Shown here: piece by piece, positions 35,117 to 43,501 of the stretch
How positions within the stretch are numbered: position 1 is the first letter of the stretch
Layout: every line of letters starts with the position of its first letter
Assembly (NCBI RefSeq): GCF_015351405.1
Contig: NZ_JADKMY010000003.1
Span: 124,001 to 188,000, forward strand
Source: Corynebacterium suicordis DSM 45110
GTDB lineage: Bacteria > Actinomycetota > Actinomycetes > Mycobacteriales > Mycobacteriaceae
Reading direction: 5' to 3'
Length of the DNA stretch: 64,000 nucleotides
The notes under the pieces: model-generated
Told to the model about the DNA's origin: nothing
Databases searched by the model: none
Seen by the model: the letters and a program-made list of their open reading frames with translations, nothing else
Position numbers and translations under genes: made by a program

Positions 35117-36532
35117 ATGGCTGACAATCGCCCGCTCCGAGTAGCCGTCATCGGCTCCGGCCCCGCCGGAATCTACGCCTCCGATGCCCTGACCAAGTCA
35201 GATCAGGACGTTGCAGTGGACATCTACGAGCGCATGCCGGCCCCCTTCGGCCTCATTCGCTATGGCGTGGCACCCGATCACCCCCGCATCAAGGGCATCA
35301 TCAAGTCCCTGCACAAGGTGCTGGACAAGCCGGAAATTCGTCTGTTTGCCAACGTCAACGTGGGCGTGGACATCACCCTCGATGAGCTCAAGCAGTATTA
35401 CGACGCCGTCATCTACGCCACCGGCGCAACCGACGACCGCGAACTTAATCTCCCGGGTGGCGAGCACACCATCGGCGCCGGAGAGTTCGTCGGCTTCTAC
35501 GATGCCAACCCAGATTTCGAGCCTTCCTGGGACCTGCAGGCCGATTCCGTGGCAGTCATCGGCGTGGGCAATGTGGGTCTGGACGTGGCTCGCGTACTGG
35601 CCAAGACGGGTGACGAACTCCGCGTCACGGAAATCCCCGACAATGTCTATGACTCCCTCAAGGACAACCAGGCCAAGGAAGTCCACGTGTTCGGCCGTCG
35701 CGGCCCGGCACAGGCAAAGTTCACGCCTTTGGAGCTCAAGGAACTCAACCACTCGGACACCATCGAGGTAGTGGTTAATCCAGAGGACATTGACTACGAC
35801 CAAGGCTCGGAAGAAGCGCGTCGTTCATCAAAGATCCAGGACATGGTCTGCACCCTGCTAGAGCAGTACGCTATCGCGGAACCAAAGGGCGCGCCACACA
35901 AGCTCTACCTGCACTTCTTCGAGTCTCCGCACGAGGTGAAGACCGACGAGAGCGGCAAGGTCACCGCCTTGGTCACCGAGCGCACCCAGCTCACGGGTGA
36001 TGGTCGCGTCGAGGGCACGGGTAAGTTCACCGAATGGCCCGTGGGTGCTGTCTACCGCGCTGTGGGTTACAAGTCTGACCAGCAAGCTGACCTGCCATGG
36101 GACGAACGGGAAAACGTGCTGCCCAACGTGGGTGGACGCGTGCTCACTGAAGGCCCCACCGCAGACGGCATCGCCGGCGTGCCTGGATCCGCTGATCCCG
36201 AGGCAGAAAAGCGCGAGCGCCTCCCGGGCGTGTATGCCACCGGTTGGATCCGCCGTGGCCCAGTGGGCTTGATCGGTAACACCAAGGGCGATGCCAACGA
36301 GGCAGTGGCCAACCTGCTGGAGGATTACGCCGCGGGCATCGGCTTTGCCCCCGCCACCCCAGAGCTGGAAGCGGTGGACGAGTTCCTCAAGAGCAAGGGA
36401 ATCACCTTCACCACCTGGAACGGCTGGTACGCGCTGGATAAGCACGAACGCGAGCTGGGCGAGGCCGAAGGTCGCGAGCGCAAGAAGGTTCGCGACTGGG
36501 ACGAAATGGTTAAGTTCTCTCAAGATAACTAA
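35117..36532 (+). CDS. fpr2: ferredoxin-NADP reductase
   Basis: A 471-aa flavoprotein of the adrenodoxin-reductase/FprA type. FAD-binding GSGPAGIYASDAL (about residues 13-25), VIYATGATDDREL, NADP-binding GVGNVGLDVARVL (about 151-163), and the C-terminal TGWIRRGPVGLIGNTKGDANE. It passes electrons from NADPH to ferredoxin for CysI. The same divergent gene in C. glutamicum is fpr2 and is controlled by McbR. AAAAGGA stands in front of the ATG. Confidence 0.93.
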   Translation: MADNRPLRVAVIGSGPAGIYASDALTKSDQDVAVDIYERMPAPFGLIRYGVAPDHPRIKGIIKSLHKVLDKPEIRLFANVNVGVDITLDELKQYYDAVIYATGATDDRELNLPGGEHTIGAGEFVGFYDANPDFEPSWDLQADSVAVIGVGNVGLDVARVLAKTGDELRVTEIPDNVYDSLKDNQAKEVHVFGRRGPAQAKFTPLELKELNHSDTIEVVVNPEDIDYDQGSEEARRSSKIQDMVCTLLEQYAIAEPKGAPHKLYLHFFESPHEVKTDESGKVTALVTERTQLTGDGRVEGTGKFTEWPVGAVYRAVGYKSDQQADLPWDERENVLPNVGGRVLTEGPTADGIAGVPGSADPEAEKRERLPGVYATGWIRRGPVGLIGNTKGDANEAVANLLEDYAAGIGFAPATPELEAVDEFLKSKGITFTTWNGWYALDKHERELGEAEGRERKKVRDWDEMVKFSQDN

Positions 36533-36553
36533 ACCAAGAGACTTCAGCCCCGC

Positions 36554-36559
36554 TACAAT
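36554..36559 (+). promoter_or_regulatory. -10 box of leaderless GNAT gene
   Basis: TACAAT ends 8 nt before the ATG at 36568. No ribosome-binding sequence is visible. Confidence 0.5.
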
Positions 36560-36567
36560 CTTTTCCT

Positions 36568-37113
36568 ATGACGCAGCCGGATATGCAGACGCCCAAGATT
36601 CACCTCACAGGCCGAGCACTACTGAACATGACCCCGCAGCAGGTGCATGCGCTGTACAAACTGCGCGTTGATATTTTCGTCAGCGAGCAGCGTGCACCCT
36701 TCGCGGAGATCGACGATGTGGATATTCACCCGAATACCCAGCACATTCTGGCCTATGTGCACCCCGGCTCCGGGCCAGATTTCCCCTTCGGAGCCCCTGA
36801 CCCCGCCAGCCCCCTGCGCTTGGTCGGCACAGCCCGCATCTACGGCCAGCCAGAAGAACAGCACATTGGCCGCCTGTGTGTGAGCTCGGATATGCGCGGA
36901 TTCGCCATCTCCCGGCAGATCATCGATGAAGCCCTCGACGTATGCCGTGGACGCGCCGCTGCACTGGACCCTTCCACGCAGAAGGCAGTGGTGAAGATCG
37001 AGGCGCAGGCTCACCTCACGGAGTTCTACCGCAGCTACGGCTTCGAGCCGATCGGCGAGGAGTTCGACGTGGATGGCATCCGCCACGTAGAAATGCACCT
37101 GCAGCTGGACTAG
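36568..37113 (+). CDS. ElaA-type GNAT acetyltransferase
   Basis: A 181-aa protein of the ElaA branch of [28 protein letters not shown] near the N-terminus, [30 protein letters not shown] (the acetyl-CoA loop is relaxed, with RGFAIS in place of RGxGxG), and [22 protein letters not shown]. Substrate unknown. It is followed by a strong terminator, so it forms a single-gene unit. Confidence 0.83.
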   Translation: MTQPDMQTPKIHLTGRALLNMTPQQVHALYKLRVDIFVSEQRAPFAEIDDVDIHPNTQHILAYVHPGSGPDFPFGAPDPASPLRLVGTARIYGQPEEQHIGRLCVSSDMRGFAISRQIIDEALDVCRGRAAALDPSTQKAVVKIEAQAHLTEFYRSYGFEPIGEEFDVDGIRHVEMHLQLD

Positions 37114-37128
37114 TTCCCGCTCACTCTC

Positions 37129-37161
37129 ACCGGTTCTGCTTTCCCGCAGGGCCGGTTTTTT
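37129..37161 (+). terminator. terminator after ElaA-type gene
   Basis: An 11-bp stem with two G-U pairs (37129-37139 with 37146-37156), a 6-nt loop, and six T at the 3' side. Confidence 0.93.
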
Positions 37162-37183
37162 GAGGTCTTGTCCTGCCCGAGAC

Positions 37184-37189
37184 TATCAT
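37184..37189 (+). promoter_or_regulatory. -10 box of leaderless trhO
   Basis: TATCAT ends 6 nt before the ATG at 37196. A -35 candidate TTGAGG (37160-37165) lies 18 bp upstream. Confidence 0.5.
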
Positions 37190-37195
37190 TTCCCC

Positions 37196-38134
37196 ATGGC
37201 CACTAGCGCATCCGACCTCTTAGAATCACGCATTTTGCTCTACTACTGCTTCACCCCGATCGAAGATCCCATCGCGGTGATGCTGTGGCAGCGCACCCTC
37301 TGTGAGCAGCTCGGACTCACCGGCCGCATCATCGTGAGCAAGCACGGAATCAACGGCACGGTCGGCGGCAAGCTGGGCAGCTGCAAGCAGTACACGCGCA
37401 AGACCCGCGAGTACCCAGGCTTTGCCCGCATGTCATTCAAGTGGTCCGAGGGTGGCGCGAAGGACTTCCCCAAGCTCTCCGTCAAGGCGCGCGATGAGAT
37501 CGTGGCCTTCGGCTCCCCCGATGAGATCAAGGTGGATGCCAATGGCATTGTCGGTGGCGGCACACATCTGAAGCCAGAAGCGGTGAACAAGCTGGTGGAA
37601 GAGCGCGGCGATGAAGTGGTGTTCTTCGACGGACGCAACGCCATGGAAGCGGAGATCGGCAAGTTCAAGAACGCCATCGTCCCCGATGTGAACACCACGC
37701 ATGACTTCATCGCCGAGCTGGAATCCGGCAAATACGATGACCTCAAGGACAAGCCAGTGGTCACCTACTGCACCGGTGGCATCCGTTGCGAGATCCTCTC
37801 CTCGCTGATGAAGAACCGCGGTTTCAAAGAGGTGTACCAAATCGACGGTGGCATCGTCCGCTACGGCGAAAAGTTTGGAGATCAGGGCCTGTGGGAGGGC
37901 TCACTGTATGTCTTCGATAAGCGCATGCACATGGAGTTTTCCAATGATTCCAAGCAGCTGGGACACTGCATTCACTGTGAGGCGCCCACGAACCTGTTCC
38001 ACAACTGCATCAACGAGGAGTGCCGCAAGCAGCAGCTCATGTGCGATGACTGTGCCTCCAACCCCGCCACCGCACACTGCGGGCGCGCGGAATGCGCAGA
38101 AGTTGGAGCGCAGATGGCGGCTAGCTCTCTCTAA
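37196..38134 (+). CDS. trhO: tRNA uridine-34 hydroxylase (rhodanese-like)
   Basis: A 312-aa YceA/TrhO protein. The N-terminal acylphosphatase-like domain contains [11 protein letters not shown], the rhodanese domain has active site [10 protein letters not shown] (Cys about 185), and the C-terminus is cysteine-rich ([28 protein letters not shown]), probably zinc-binding. TrhO hydroxylates wobble uridine 34 in some tRNAs. ATG 37196 follows a -10 box by 6 nt, so the 12 upstream open codons were rejected. The 3' end overlaps purT on the other strand by 14 bp. Confidence 0.93.
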   Translation: MATSASDLLESRILLYYCFTPIEDPIAVMLWQRTLCEQLGLTGRIIVSKHGINGTVGGKLGSCKQYTRKTREYPGFARMSFKWSEGGAKDFPKLSVKARDEIVAFGSPDEIKVDANGIVGGGTHLKPEAVNKLVEERGDEVVFFDGRNAMEAEIGKFKNAIVPDVNTTHDFIAELESGKYDDLKDKPVVTYCTGGIRCEILSSLMKNRGFKEVYQIDGGIVRYGEKFGDQGLWEGSLYVFDKRMHMEFSNDSKQLGHCIHCEAPTNLFHNCINEECRKQQLMCDDCASNPATAHCGRAECAEVGAQMAASSL

Positions 38135-39332
38135 CCTCCACCAGGCGGGCGGCTGCCCCGGCGCGATCGCGCGCCAGTTCCACTGATTCAGCAGTGGAAA
38201 TAGCCACGCCCATTCGGCGTCGAAGATAAGAAACGGGCTTGCCGAACAGGCGCACGTCAGTCTCCGGGAGGCTCAGCGCCTGGGCCAGCCCGCCATAGGT
38301 CACGGGGCCTTCGCTCTGCACGCCGTAAATCACGGCGGAGGCACCCGGGGAGACCAGGGTGGTATCGATGGGCAGGCCCAGGATCGCGCGCGCATGCAGG
38401 GCGAACTGGCTCAGGCGCTGCGAGCCCATGGTGACCATGCCGGTGTCATGCGGGCGGGGGCTGACCTCGGAGAAGTAGACGTCATCGCCCTTCACAAACA
38501 GCTCCACCCCGAAGACTCCGCGCCCACCTAGAGCGCTGGTCACGCGGGCTGCCACGCTGCGGGCGTTATCCCACGCGATCTCGCTCATGGCCGCAGGCTG
38601 CCAGGATTCCACGTAATCCCCGCGGTCTTGGCGGTGGCCGATGGGCTCGCAGAACCACGTGGCATCGCGGCCGGTCTCTGGGTCGATGGACCGCACGGTG
38701 AGCAGCGTGATCTCGTAATCAAACGGGATGAACTGCTCCACGATCACCCGCTGGTTGCTCACCCGCGCGCCGCGCATGGCCGCATCCCAGGCATCCGGTA
38801 GTTCATCCACGTTTCCCACGTAGCTCTGTCCCTTGCCGGAGCTGCTCATCAGTGGCTTCACTACGCAGGGGAATCCCACTTCTTCCGCGCCGCGGTACAG
38901 CTCATCATAGGTCGAGGCGAAGCTATACGCGCTGGTGGGAAGGCCCAGCTCTTCGCTCGCGAGCGTGCGGATGCCCTCGCGGTCCATCGTCAGCCGAGCC
39001 GCGCGAGCAGCGGGCACCACCGTAGCCAACTCGGCCTCCTCGATGCGCTCCAACTCATCGGTGGCCAGGGATTCGAGCTCCGGGATGATGAAATCCGGGC
39101 GTACCTTTTCCACCAATTCTCGCAACTCAGTGGCGTTGGTCATATCGATGACGTGCGCGTGATTGGCCACGTGATGCGCCGGCGCCCCCAGGTAACGATC
39201 CGCCGCGTGCACCTCCACACCCAGCCGCTGCAGCTCAATGCTCACTTCGCGGCCGAGTTCTCCCGATCCAAGCAGCAACACCGTGGTGGCGTTTTCTGAC
39301 AGCGGGGTACCGATGTTTTCAGGGGTGTACAT
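38121..39332 (-). CDS. purT: formate-dependent GAR transformylase PurT
   Basis: A 403-aa ATP-grasp enzyme: [13 protein letters not shown] (about residues 18-30), [29 protein letters not shown] (ATP-grasp) and [17 protein letters not shown]. It formylates glycinamide ribonucleotide with formate and ATP in purine synthesis. The start at 39332 has a -10 box TAGCAT 8 nt upstream, located over the stop codon of the TipA-type gene, so it has its own leaderless promoter. Confidence 0.94.
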   Translation of the reverse strand: MYTPENIGTPLSENATTVLLLGSGELGREVSIELQRLGVEVHAADRYLGAPAHHVANHAHVIDMTNATELRELVEKVRPDFIIPELESLATDELERIEEAELATVVPAARAARLTMDREGIRTLASEELGLPTSAYSFASTYDELYRGAEEVGFPCVVKPLMSSSGKGQSYVGNVDELPDAWDAAMRGARVSNQRVIVEQFIPFDYEITLLTVRSIDPETGRDATWFCEPIGHRQDRGDYVESWQPAAMSEIAWDNARSVAARVTSALGGRGVFGVELFVKGDDVYFSEVSPRPHDTGMVTMGSQRLSQFALHARAILGLPIDTTLVSPGASAVIYGVQSEGPVTYGGLAQALSLPETDVRLFGKPVSYLRRRMGVAISTAESVELARDRAGAAARLVEVRES

Positions 39333-39340
39333 GGGCTTCC

Positions 39341-39346
39341 ATGCTA
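39341..39346 (-). promoter_or_regulatory. -10 box of leaderless purT
   Basis: Minus-strand TAGCAT, 8 nt before the purT ATG. It overlaps the stop codon of the upstream regulator gene. Confidence 0.45.
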
Positions 39347-39787
39347 CTCCCACGCCACGTTCTCGAGGCACACCCCGTGGGCCTGCGCGTTCGCCTCCAC
39401 GATGTCCCGCAGGTATTCCGTTTGCTGCTGGTAGGTGGCGGCAAAGCGCTCGTCCTGCACGTACATCCGCGCCAGGATCACCTGCTTGGCATAAGAGCAC
39501 GGGTACCAGCGGTCCACGGTGGCTTTATGTTGTTCTGCCAATTCGTTCGCGCGCGTGCTTCCTGGTTCGACGCCACCCTCCGCCGCCTCAACCAAGTCCT
39601 TCGCCAACTGCTCATTGGCGGCCTTGGTGGCAGCCCAGTCATCTTTGTTCATGGACTTGGCCACGCGCTGGGACTGCTCCCATTCTTCAGTGTTTCCCCA
39701 GCGCTGTTCAGCTTCAGCTTGGTATTCCGGGTCCCAATCGGGTCCGAGGATGTTCTTGATTTGTTGGGTGTTCATGTTCTCGCTCAT
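39344..39787 (-). CDS. internal translation product, TipAS-like domain
   Basis: Inside the regulator gene, an ATG at 39787 (MSENMNTQQ) has a perfect AGGAGG (39793-39798) 5 nt upstream. Translation from here gives 147 aa, very close to the 144 aa I recall for Streptomyces TipAS, which is made in the same way. The short form would bind and sequester the drug without binding DNA. The internal site is the strongest ribosome site I noticed in this region. Confidence 0.6.
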   Translation of the reverse strand: MSENMNTQQIKNILGPDWDPEYQAEAEQRWGNTEEWEQSQRVAKSMNKDDWAATKAANEQLAKDLVEAAEGGVEPGSTRANELAEQHKATVDRWYPCSYAKQVILARMYVQDERFAATYQQQTEYLRDIVEANAQAHGVCLENVAWE

Positions 39788-40129
39788 GTTCTCCTCCTGG
39801 AGTTCCAACAGTTCCTCGACCGCGCGCATCATGCGCTGCACGTTGCCGAGTCGCTGCGTGAGTAGTTGCTTCTGCCGGACAAGGTGAGTGCGGAGATCTG
39901 CGCCACTTTCCAGCGCCTCGGCGATCTGGTTCAGGGGCATTCCAGCTTCCCGGTACATGAGAATCAGCTGACCCCGTTCCATATCCTCGGGCGTGTAGAG
40001 GCGATAGTTCCCATAGGTTCGCCACCCTGGGGAGAGCAGCCCGATGTGATCCCAGTGGTGCAGCGTGCGCACGCTCACTCCCAGGAAATCGGCCGCTTCG
40101 CCAACGGTGAGTTCAACTTGTTCCGACAT
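39344..40129 (-). CDS. TipA-type MerR regulator (full-length form)
   Basis: A 261-aa MerR protein. DNA-binding HTH at about 7-76 ([26 protein letters not shown] and [16 protein letters not shown]), a coiled coil about 77-115, and a C-terminal TipAS antibiotic-recognition domain (from about 115; [35 protein letters not shown]). TipAL proteins sense thiopeptide-like compounds and activate their own promoter. A strong internal ribosome site would give the ligand-binding half alone (see 39344-39787). Start 40129 was preferred over 40174 because of family alignment. An inverted repeat lies just upstream. Confidence 0.87.
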   Translation of the reverse strand: MSEQVELTVGEAADFLGVSVRTLHHWDHIGLLSPGWRTYGNYRLYTPEDMERGQLILMYREAGMPLNQIAEALESGADLRTHLVRQKQLLTQRLGNVQRMMRAVEELLELQEENMSENMNTQQIKNILGPDWDPEYQAEAEQRWGNTEEWEQSQRVAKSMNKDDWAATKAANEQLAKDLVEAAEGGVEPGSTRANELAEQHKATVDRWYPCSYAKQVILARMYVQDERFAATYQQQTEYLRDIVEANAQAHGVCLENVAWE

Positions 40130-40148
40130 GACTCCAGAGTTTTCAGTA

Positions 40149-40167
40149 TGACGCTGCGTGAGGGTCA
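40149..40167 (-). promoter_or_regulatory. candidate operator of TipA-type gene
   Basis: Inverted repeat TGACGCT-N5-AGGGTCA (one mismatch), overlapping TTGACC on the minus strand. It stands 19 bp before the regulator start, where a MerR autoregulatory site would be expected. Confidence 0.4.
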
Positions 40168-40214
40168 AGACCATAGCCTGCCCTTGCTAGATTAGCGCTG
40201 GCTGGAGCGCAATA

Positions 40215-40640
40215 ATGAGAAGTATGAGCGCTTCCAATTCTCCGCTGTCCTGCTCCCGTCGCCAATTCTTCCGCGGGGTCGCCCTCGCTTCCGCCGCAAC
40301 CGCCTCCGGTGCGCTCTTGGCAGCGTGTGCCGGTGACAAAGTGGTGGCCAAGGCCGCGAAGGCCGATATCCCGGTGGGCGATGCCACCATTATCGACGGA
40401 TGGATCATCAGCCACCCCACCGAATCCGAGTACACCGCGTTCTCGACAGTGTGCCCGCACGCCAATGGCACCATCGACAAGATCGAGGACTTCGAGGGCA
40501 CCACCGTGGCCACGTGCCCCAAGCACGGATCCCGCTTCGATGTCGCCACCGGTGACGTGGTGGAGGGCCCATCCCGCGATCCCCTCACCGCGGCCAAGTC
40601 CGTGTCTACGAACGGCGATTCTGTGGAAGTGTCAGACTAA
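40215..40640 (+). CDS. Tat-exported Rieske-type lipoprotein
   Basis: A 141-aa protein. It has a twin-arginine signal SRRQFFRG followed by a hydrophobic stretch and lipobox LLAAC, so a folded, cofactor-containing lipoprotein should be exported by Tat. The Rieske [2Fe-2S] motifs are CPHANG and CPKHGSRFD, giving the two Cys and two His ligands. It is a short Rieske protein without a cytochrome bc1 helix, and its electron partner is unknown. ATG 40215 has GGAG 7 nt upstream. The last 35 bp overlap the ECF ATPase gene on the other strand. Confidence 0.87.
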   Translation: MRSMSASNSPLSCSRRQFFRGVALASAATASGALLAACAGDKVVAKAAKADIPVGDATIIDGWIISHPTESEYTAFSTVCPHANGTIDKIEDFEGTTVATCPKHGSRFDVATGDVVEGPSRDPLTAAKSVSTNGDSVEVSD

Positions 40641-41739
40641 CGTCGCTCACCGCCGCGGCGAATTCCGCGTCGTGGCAGGTCCACAGCACGGCTTTGTCAC
40701 CGTGGCTCACGTAGTCGCGCATCACTCGCGCTAGCCACTGGTACCCAGCCGTATCCAGCCCGACGGTCGGCTCATCCAGCAGCAGCACGTCTGGCTTCCT
40801 GACCAGGGCGCATGCCACCAGGAGCATGCGCCGTGCCGAGGCGGGCATGTCCAGCGGGTGTGCGTCGGCGTATTCCTGCAGCCCCACGAACTCCAGCGCT
40901 TCTCTTCCCGCTGCAGCTCCCCCGCCCAGCGAGACTTCGCGCAAGGCCGTGCGCTGCGTGATGGACTCATCCAACGCCGTGGGTGTCCAGCCCGCGCTGC
41001 TGACCTCCAGCAGACCACCGTGTTTCAGCAATCCCATTGCCGCCATGAGCAGGGATGTCTTCCCACAACCGTTGGGCCCAGCCAGGTGAACTATCTCTCC
41101 GGCGCGAACCTGCACGTCAAATGGCCCCAGCTCCGTGGCCCGGTGCACGCGCACCCCTTCCGCCCGGAGGAGCACTGGCTGATCCTCGCGCTGGCCTGCC
41201 TTGGCCTCAACCGCGCACACCGCAATATCCTCCCCTTGCCACGGTTCCAATTCACCGCTGGGAAGCAGGGTCAAGCACGATGCTGCCTCAGCAAAAAGCG
41301 GACCACACACGCGGTCATACACGGTCACCTCGCCAGAAAACGCGAGCAGGCTCTCCCGCAGAATCTCTACGGCTTCCGCGTCCAGCCCATCCGTTGGACA
41401 GTCCAGAACCAGCGCATCCGGCCTGGTCAGCAGTGCCGCTGCGATGGCCACCCGGCGGGTTTGCCCGGTGGACAACGTGGTGGGGTCTTGGCCAGCCACG
41501 TCCTCCAGCCCCCAGATGCGCAATGCGGAATCCACGCGCGCCCGCATGTCCTCCCGTGGCACCCCGCGCTGTTCCATCCCCACGGCCAGCTCTTCCTCCA
41601 CAGTGGAGCGCAGCAGCGTGATGTGCGCGGCGGCATTATTGCCCACCCAGGCGGCACCGGTGGATTCGGCTAACTGCCAGGAATGCTCGGTAATCCCTGT
41701 GCCGGAGGGCGCCCAAATGTGCGTGATCACGGGGCCCAT
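40606..41739 (-). CDS. ECF-type transporter ATPase, two fused domains
   Basis: A 377-aa fusion of two ABC domains. Domain 1 (about 1-150) lacks a Walker A loop, keeps a good signature (LSTGQTRRVA) but has Cys for the catalytic Glu in Walker B (LVLDCPTDGLD). Domain 2 (about 185-377) has intact Walker A (AGPNGCGKTSLL) and Walker B (VLLLDEPTVGLD), but its signature has decayed to MPASARRML. In an ABC dimer one composite site would therefore be complete and the other dead. ATG 41739 overlaps the permease gene by 13 bp. The long upstream ORF is the shadow of the permease gene. It energises the T and S components upstream. Confidence 0.82.
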   Translation of the reverse strand: MGPVITHIWAPSGTGITEHSWQLAESTGAAWVGNNAAAHITLLRSTVEEELAVGMEQRGVPREDMRARVDSALRIWGLEDVAGQDPTTLSTGQTRRVAIAAALLTRPDALVLDCPTDGLDAEAVEILRESLLAFSGEVTVYDRVCGPLFAEAASCLTLLPSGELEPWQGEDIAVCAVEAKAGQREDQPVLLRAEGVRVHRATELGPFDVQVRAGEIVHLAGPNGCGKTSLLMAAMGLLKHGGLLEVSSAGWTPTALDESITQRTALREVSLGGGAAAGREALEFVGLQEYADAHPLDMPASARRMLLVACALVRKPDVLLLDEPTVGLDTAGYQWLARVMRDYVSHGDKAVLWTCHDAEFAAAVSDVSLTLPQNRRS

Positions 41740-42401
41740 CCTAGGGCCCAGACAACTACTGCAGCGGTCAGCAGCAGCGCTCCCCAGCGCAGGAACTTCT
41801 CCACCGCGGAATCCGCCACGGGATGCAACACCGTGCGCGGCCCCCGCTCCCCCACTCCCAGGTGCTGCAAGGGCCGGGCGCGCTGGGCAGCATCGTCCAC
41901 CAAACCCACGATCAGCGGCAACACCAGATGCGCCTTCGCGCGGATTCCGGAGGTATCGATCCCTCGGGATTGATGCACCTGCTGGATTGTCTGCAGCCTT
42001 TGCCGCGCCATGGGATACAGACGCACCGTGGAGCCCACCACGTAAAGCAGAGGTGCTGGCACCCGCGGCTGCAGCGCACGCATCAGCCGATCCACGTCCA
42101 CCTTGCTCATCCCCAGCAGCGCCACGGCAGTCACCGCCAGAAACCTGATCCCCAAGTGCAGTGCTGTGCTCAGGCCATCGCGCGTGATGATCCACCATCC
42201 CAGCTCCTGGCCGAAAGGCGCGTACATCAGCACAAACCCGAGACACGCAGGCAGACCAATGGCGAGGGTCGGGAGGAGAACACGACGTGGCGTCGATAAG
42301 AAGACCGCCCCCACAACCACCGCGGAAAGGATCCACGAATCCACGGCCAGCACCATGATGGCTGCGCAGGCCGCGAACGTGAGGGGGGTCAGTGGATTCA
42401 T
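41727..42401 (-). CDS. ECF transporter T component
   Basis: A 224-aa membrane protein of the CbiQ/EcfT family: several N-terminal helices, then the coupling region with MRALQPRVPAPLLYVVGSTVRLYPMARQR and HQSRGI (the A-R-x motif helices that touch the ATPases). It overlaps the S-component gene by 4 bp and the ATPase gene by 13 bp. Substrate specificity would come from the S component. Confidence 0.85.
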   Translation of the reverse strand: MNPLTPLTFAACAAIMVLAVDSWILSAVVVGAVFLSTPRRVLLPTLAIGLPACLGFVLMYAPFGQELGWWIITRDGLSTALHLGIRFLAVTAVALLGMSKVDVDRLMRALQPRVPAPLLYVVGSTVRLYPMARQRLQTIQQVHQSRGIDTSGIRAKAHLVLPLIVGLVDDAAQRARPLQHLGVGERGPRTVLHPVADSAVEKFLRWGALLLTAAVVVWALGWAP

Positions 42402-43144
42402 GAGACGGGGGCGAAGGTCCTCAGGGTGCGTTGGGGCAGGGCGCGGATGACCGCGAAGATCACGCTGAACACGATGAGTTTATCCAGCGGGTCGGAGGTC
42501 CACGATTGGAGGAATACGGCGGTGAGGGTCTCGAAGCCGAGGGAGCGGTAGAAGCTCACCAGCAGGCCGGTGCCCGTGCCCGCGGTGCCGCCGAAGATGA
42601 AGCTGGCCACGGGTGCGGAGAGCAGCGCGGTGAAGAAACCGATCACCAGGGCTGCCAGCGCGATGCGCCACCATGAGCCCCTCCACCAGCGGCGGAGCAA
42701 TCCTGCGGCCAGTCCCACGAATGCGTAGGCGGCGGCGAAGGGGATCACGGTGGGGTTGAATGTGCCCCACACCAGCGCGGAAAGCACGCCCGTGACCAGG
42801 CCTGCGGCGGGCCCGGCCAGCGCACCCACTAGGACAGTGCCGAAGGAGTCGAAGTACAGCGGCAGCGGCAGGCCCATGGTGCCGATCACCTGTCCCACCA
42901 CGATGTTCAGCGCCAGCGCCACGGGCATCAAAGTCAGCGTGCGCACGGGTAGGCGCGGGATGATGGCGATAAGCGCCAGGATGGCTGGGGCCACAAATCC
43001 CACCAAAGCGATGGCTGAGCTGCGCGAATCCGCGAGCGCGTCCCAGTTGGAATCCGTGGGTTGGGAGAGCACCAAGTAGAGCCAGGTGGCCGCGATGATG
43101 ATGCCGGAAATTGCCAGCAGTGCGCGGGAAATGGTGGGTGACAT
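42398..43144 (-). CDS. ECF transporter S component
   Basis: A 248-aa membrane protein with six or more helices (VALALNIVVGQVIG, YFDSFGTVLVGALAGPAAGLVTGVL, IALAALVIGFFTALLSAP). The DSFGTVLVGALAGPAAG segment is the substrate-binding-component hallmark. The ligand is unknown. Divergence from metE, which carries a cobalamin riboswitch and an McbR-like site, makes a vitamin or methionine-related compound a reasonable guess. A GCCCC/GGGGC hairpin occurs in its leader (about 43171-43192). AAAGGA precedes the ATG. Confidence 0.78.
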   Translation of the reverse strand: MSPTISRALLAISGIIIAATWLYLVLSQPTDSNWDALADSRSSAIALVGFVAPAILALIAIIPRLPVRTLTLMPVALALNIVVGQVIGTMGLPLPLYFDSFGTVLVGALAGPAAGLVTGVLSALVWGTFNPTVIPFAAAYAFVGLAAGLLRRWWRGSWWRIALAALVIGFFTALLSAPVASFIFGGTAGTGTGLLVSFYRSLGFETLTAVFLQSWTSDPLDKLIVFSVIFAVIRALPQRTLRTFAPVS

Positions 43145-43261
43145 GGTTTCCTTTGGTCGCGAAAGGAGGCGCCCCTATGTCACCTCGGGGCAGGAAGTTT
43201 TTGCAGGGTTATCGTGCGCCAATCCGGGGCGTTCGTCAAGTCCGCTGGAGAGCAAGGTTGA

Positions 43262-43277
43262 CAGACAGAGCGGTCTA
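43262..43277. promoter_or_regulatory. McbR-like operator upstream of metE
   Basis: CAGAC-N6-GTCTA, one mismatch from the McbR consensus. It lies between the ECF genes and metE and could act on both directions. TTGACA (43259-43264) overlaps it. Confidence 0.65.
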
Positions 43278-43334
43278 GTGTTTGCTGTTTCTTGAGCAAC
43301 CGGTTCACGCCACCCACCTTCTGGAGCCCCGGAC

Positions 43335-43470
43335 AAGGTGAACGGTCGAGCGTGAACATAGCAGGGGAATCCGGTGAGAAACCGGAGCTGTCCCGCAACG
43401 GTATGCGCACGTCGTCCGGGGTTTTTCCTCGCTTCGCTGCGCTAAGTCCGAATGCCTGCCGGTAGCCGCC
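43335..43470 (+). promoter_or_regulatory. cobalamin riboswitch
   Basis: The conserved core is clear: GGGGAATCCGGTGAG at 43364-43378, then CTGTCCCGCAACGGT at 43388-43402, and the kissing-loop arm AAGTCCGAATGCCTGCC at 43444-43460. It sits in the leader of metE (ATG 43502), so adenosyl- or other cobalamins should switch off the B12-independent enzyme. No U-run terminator is obvious before the start codon, so control may be at translation. The boundaries given are approximate. Confidence 0.93.
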
Positions 43471-43501
43471 ACACAGACATCGAATGACGAGGATCAGACT
43501 C

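Noticed and set aside
41740..42336. N-terminal extension of the ECF ATPase by 199 codons
   Set aside because: The extension lies fully inside the T-component gene in another frame, and is Gly/Ala/Arg-rich low-complexity. It also holds no Walker A, so it does not repair domain 1.
43145..43240. A second riboswitch on the minus strand ahead of the ECF S component
   Set aside because: Only a GCCCC/GGGGC hairpin is visible. The conserved cores of cobalamin, TPP, FMN or SAM riboswitches were not found by eye.
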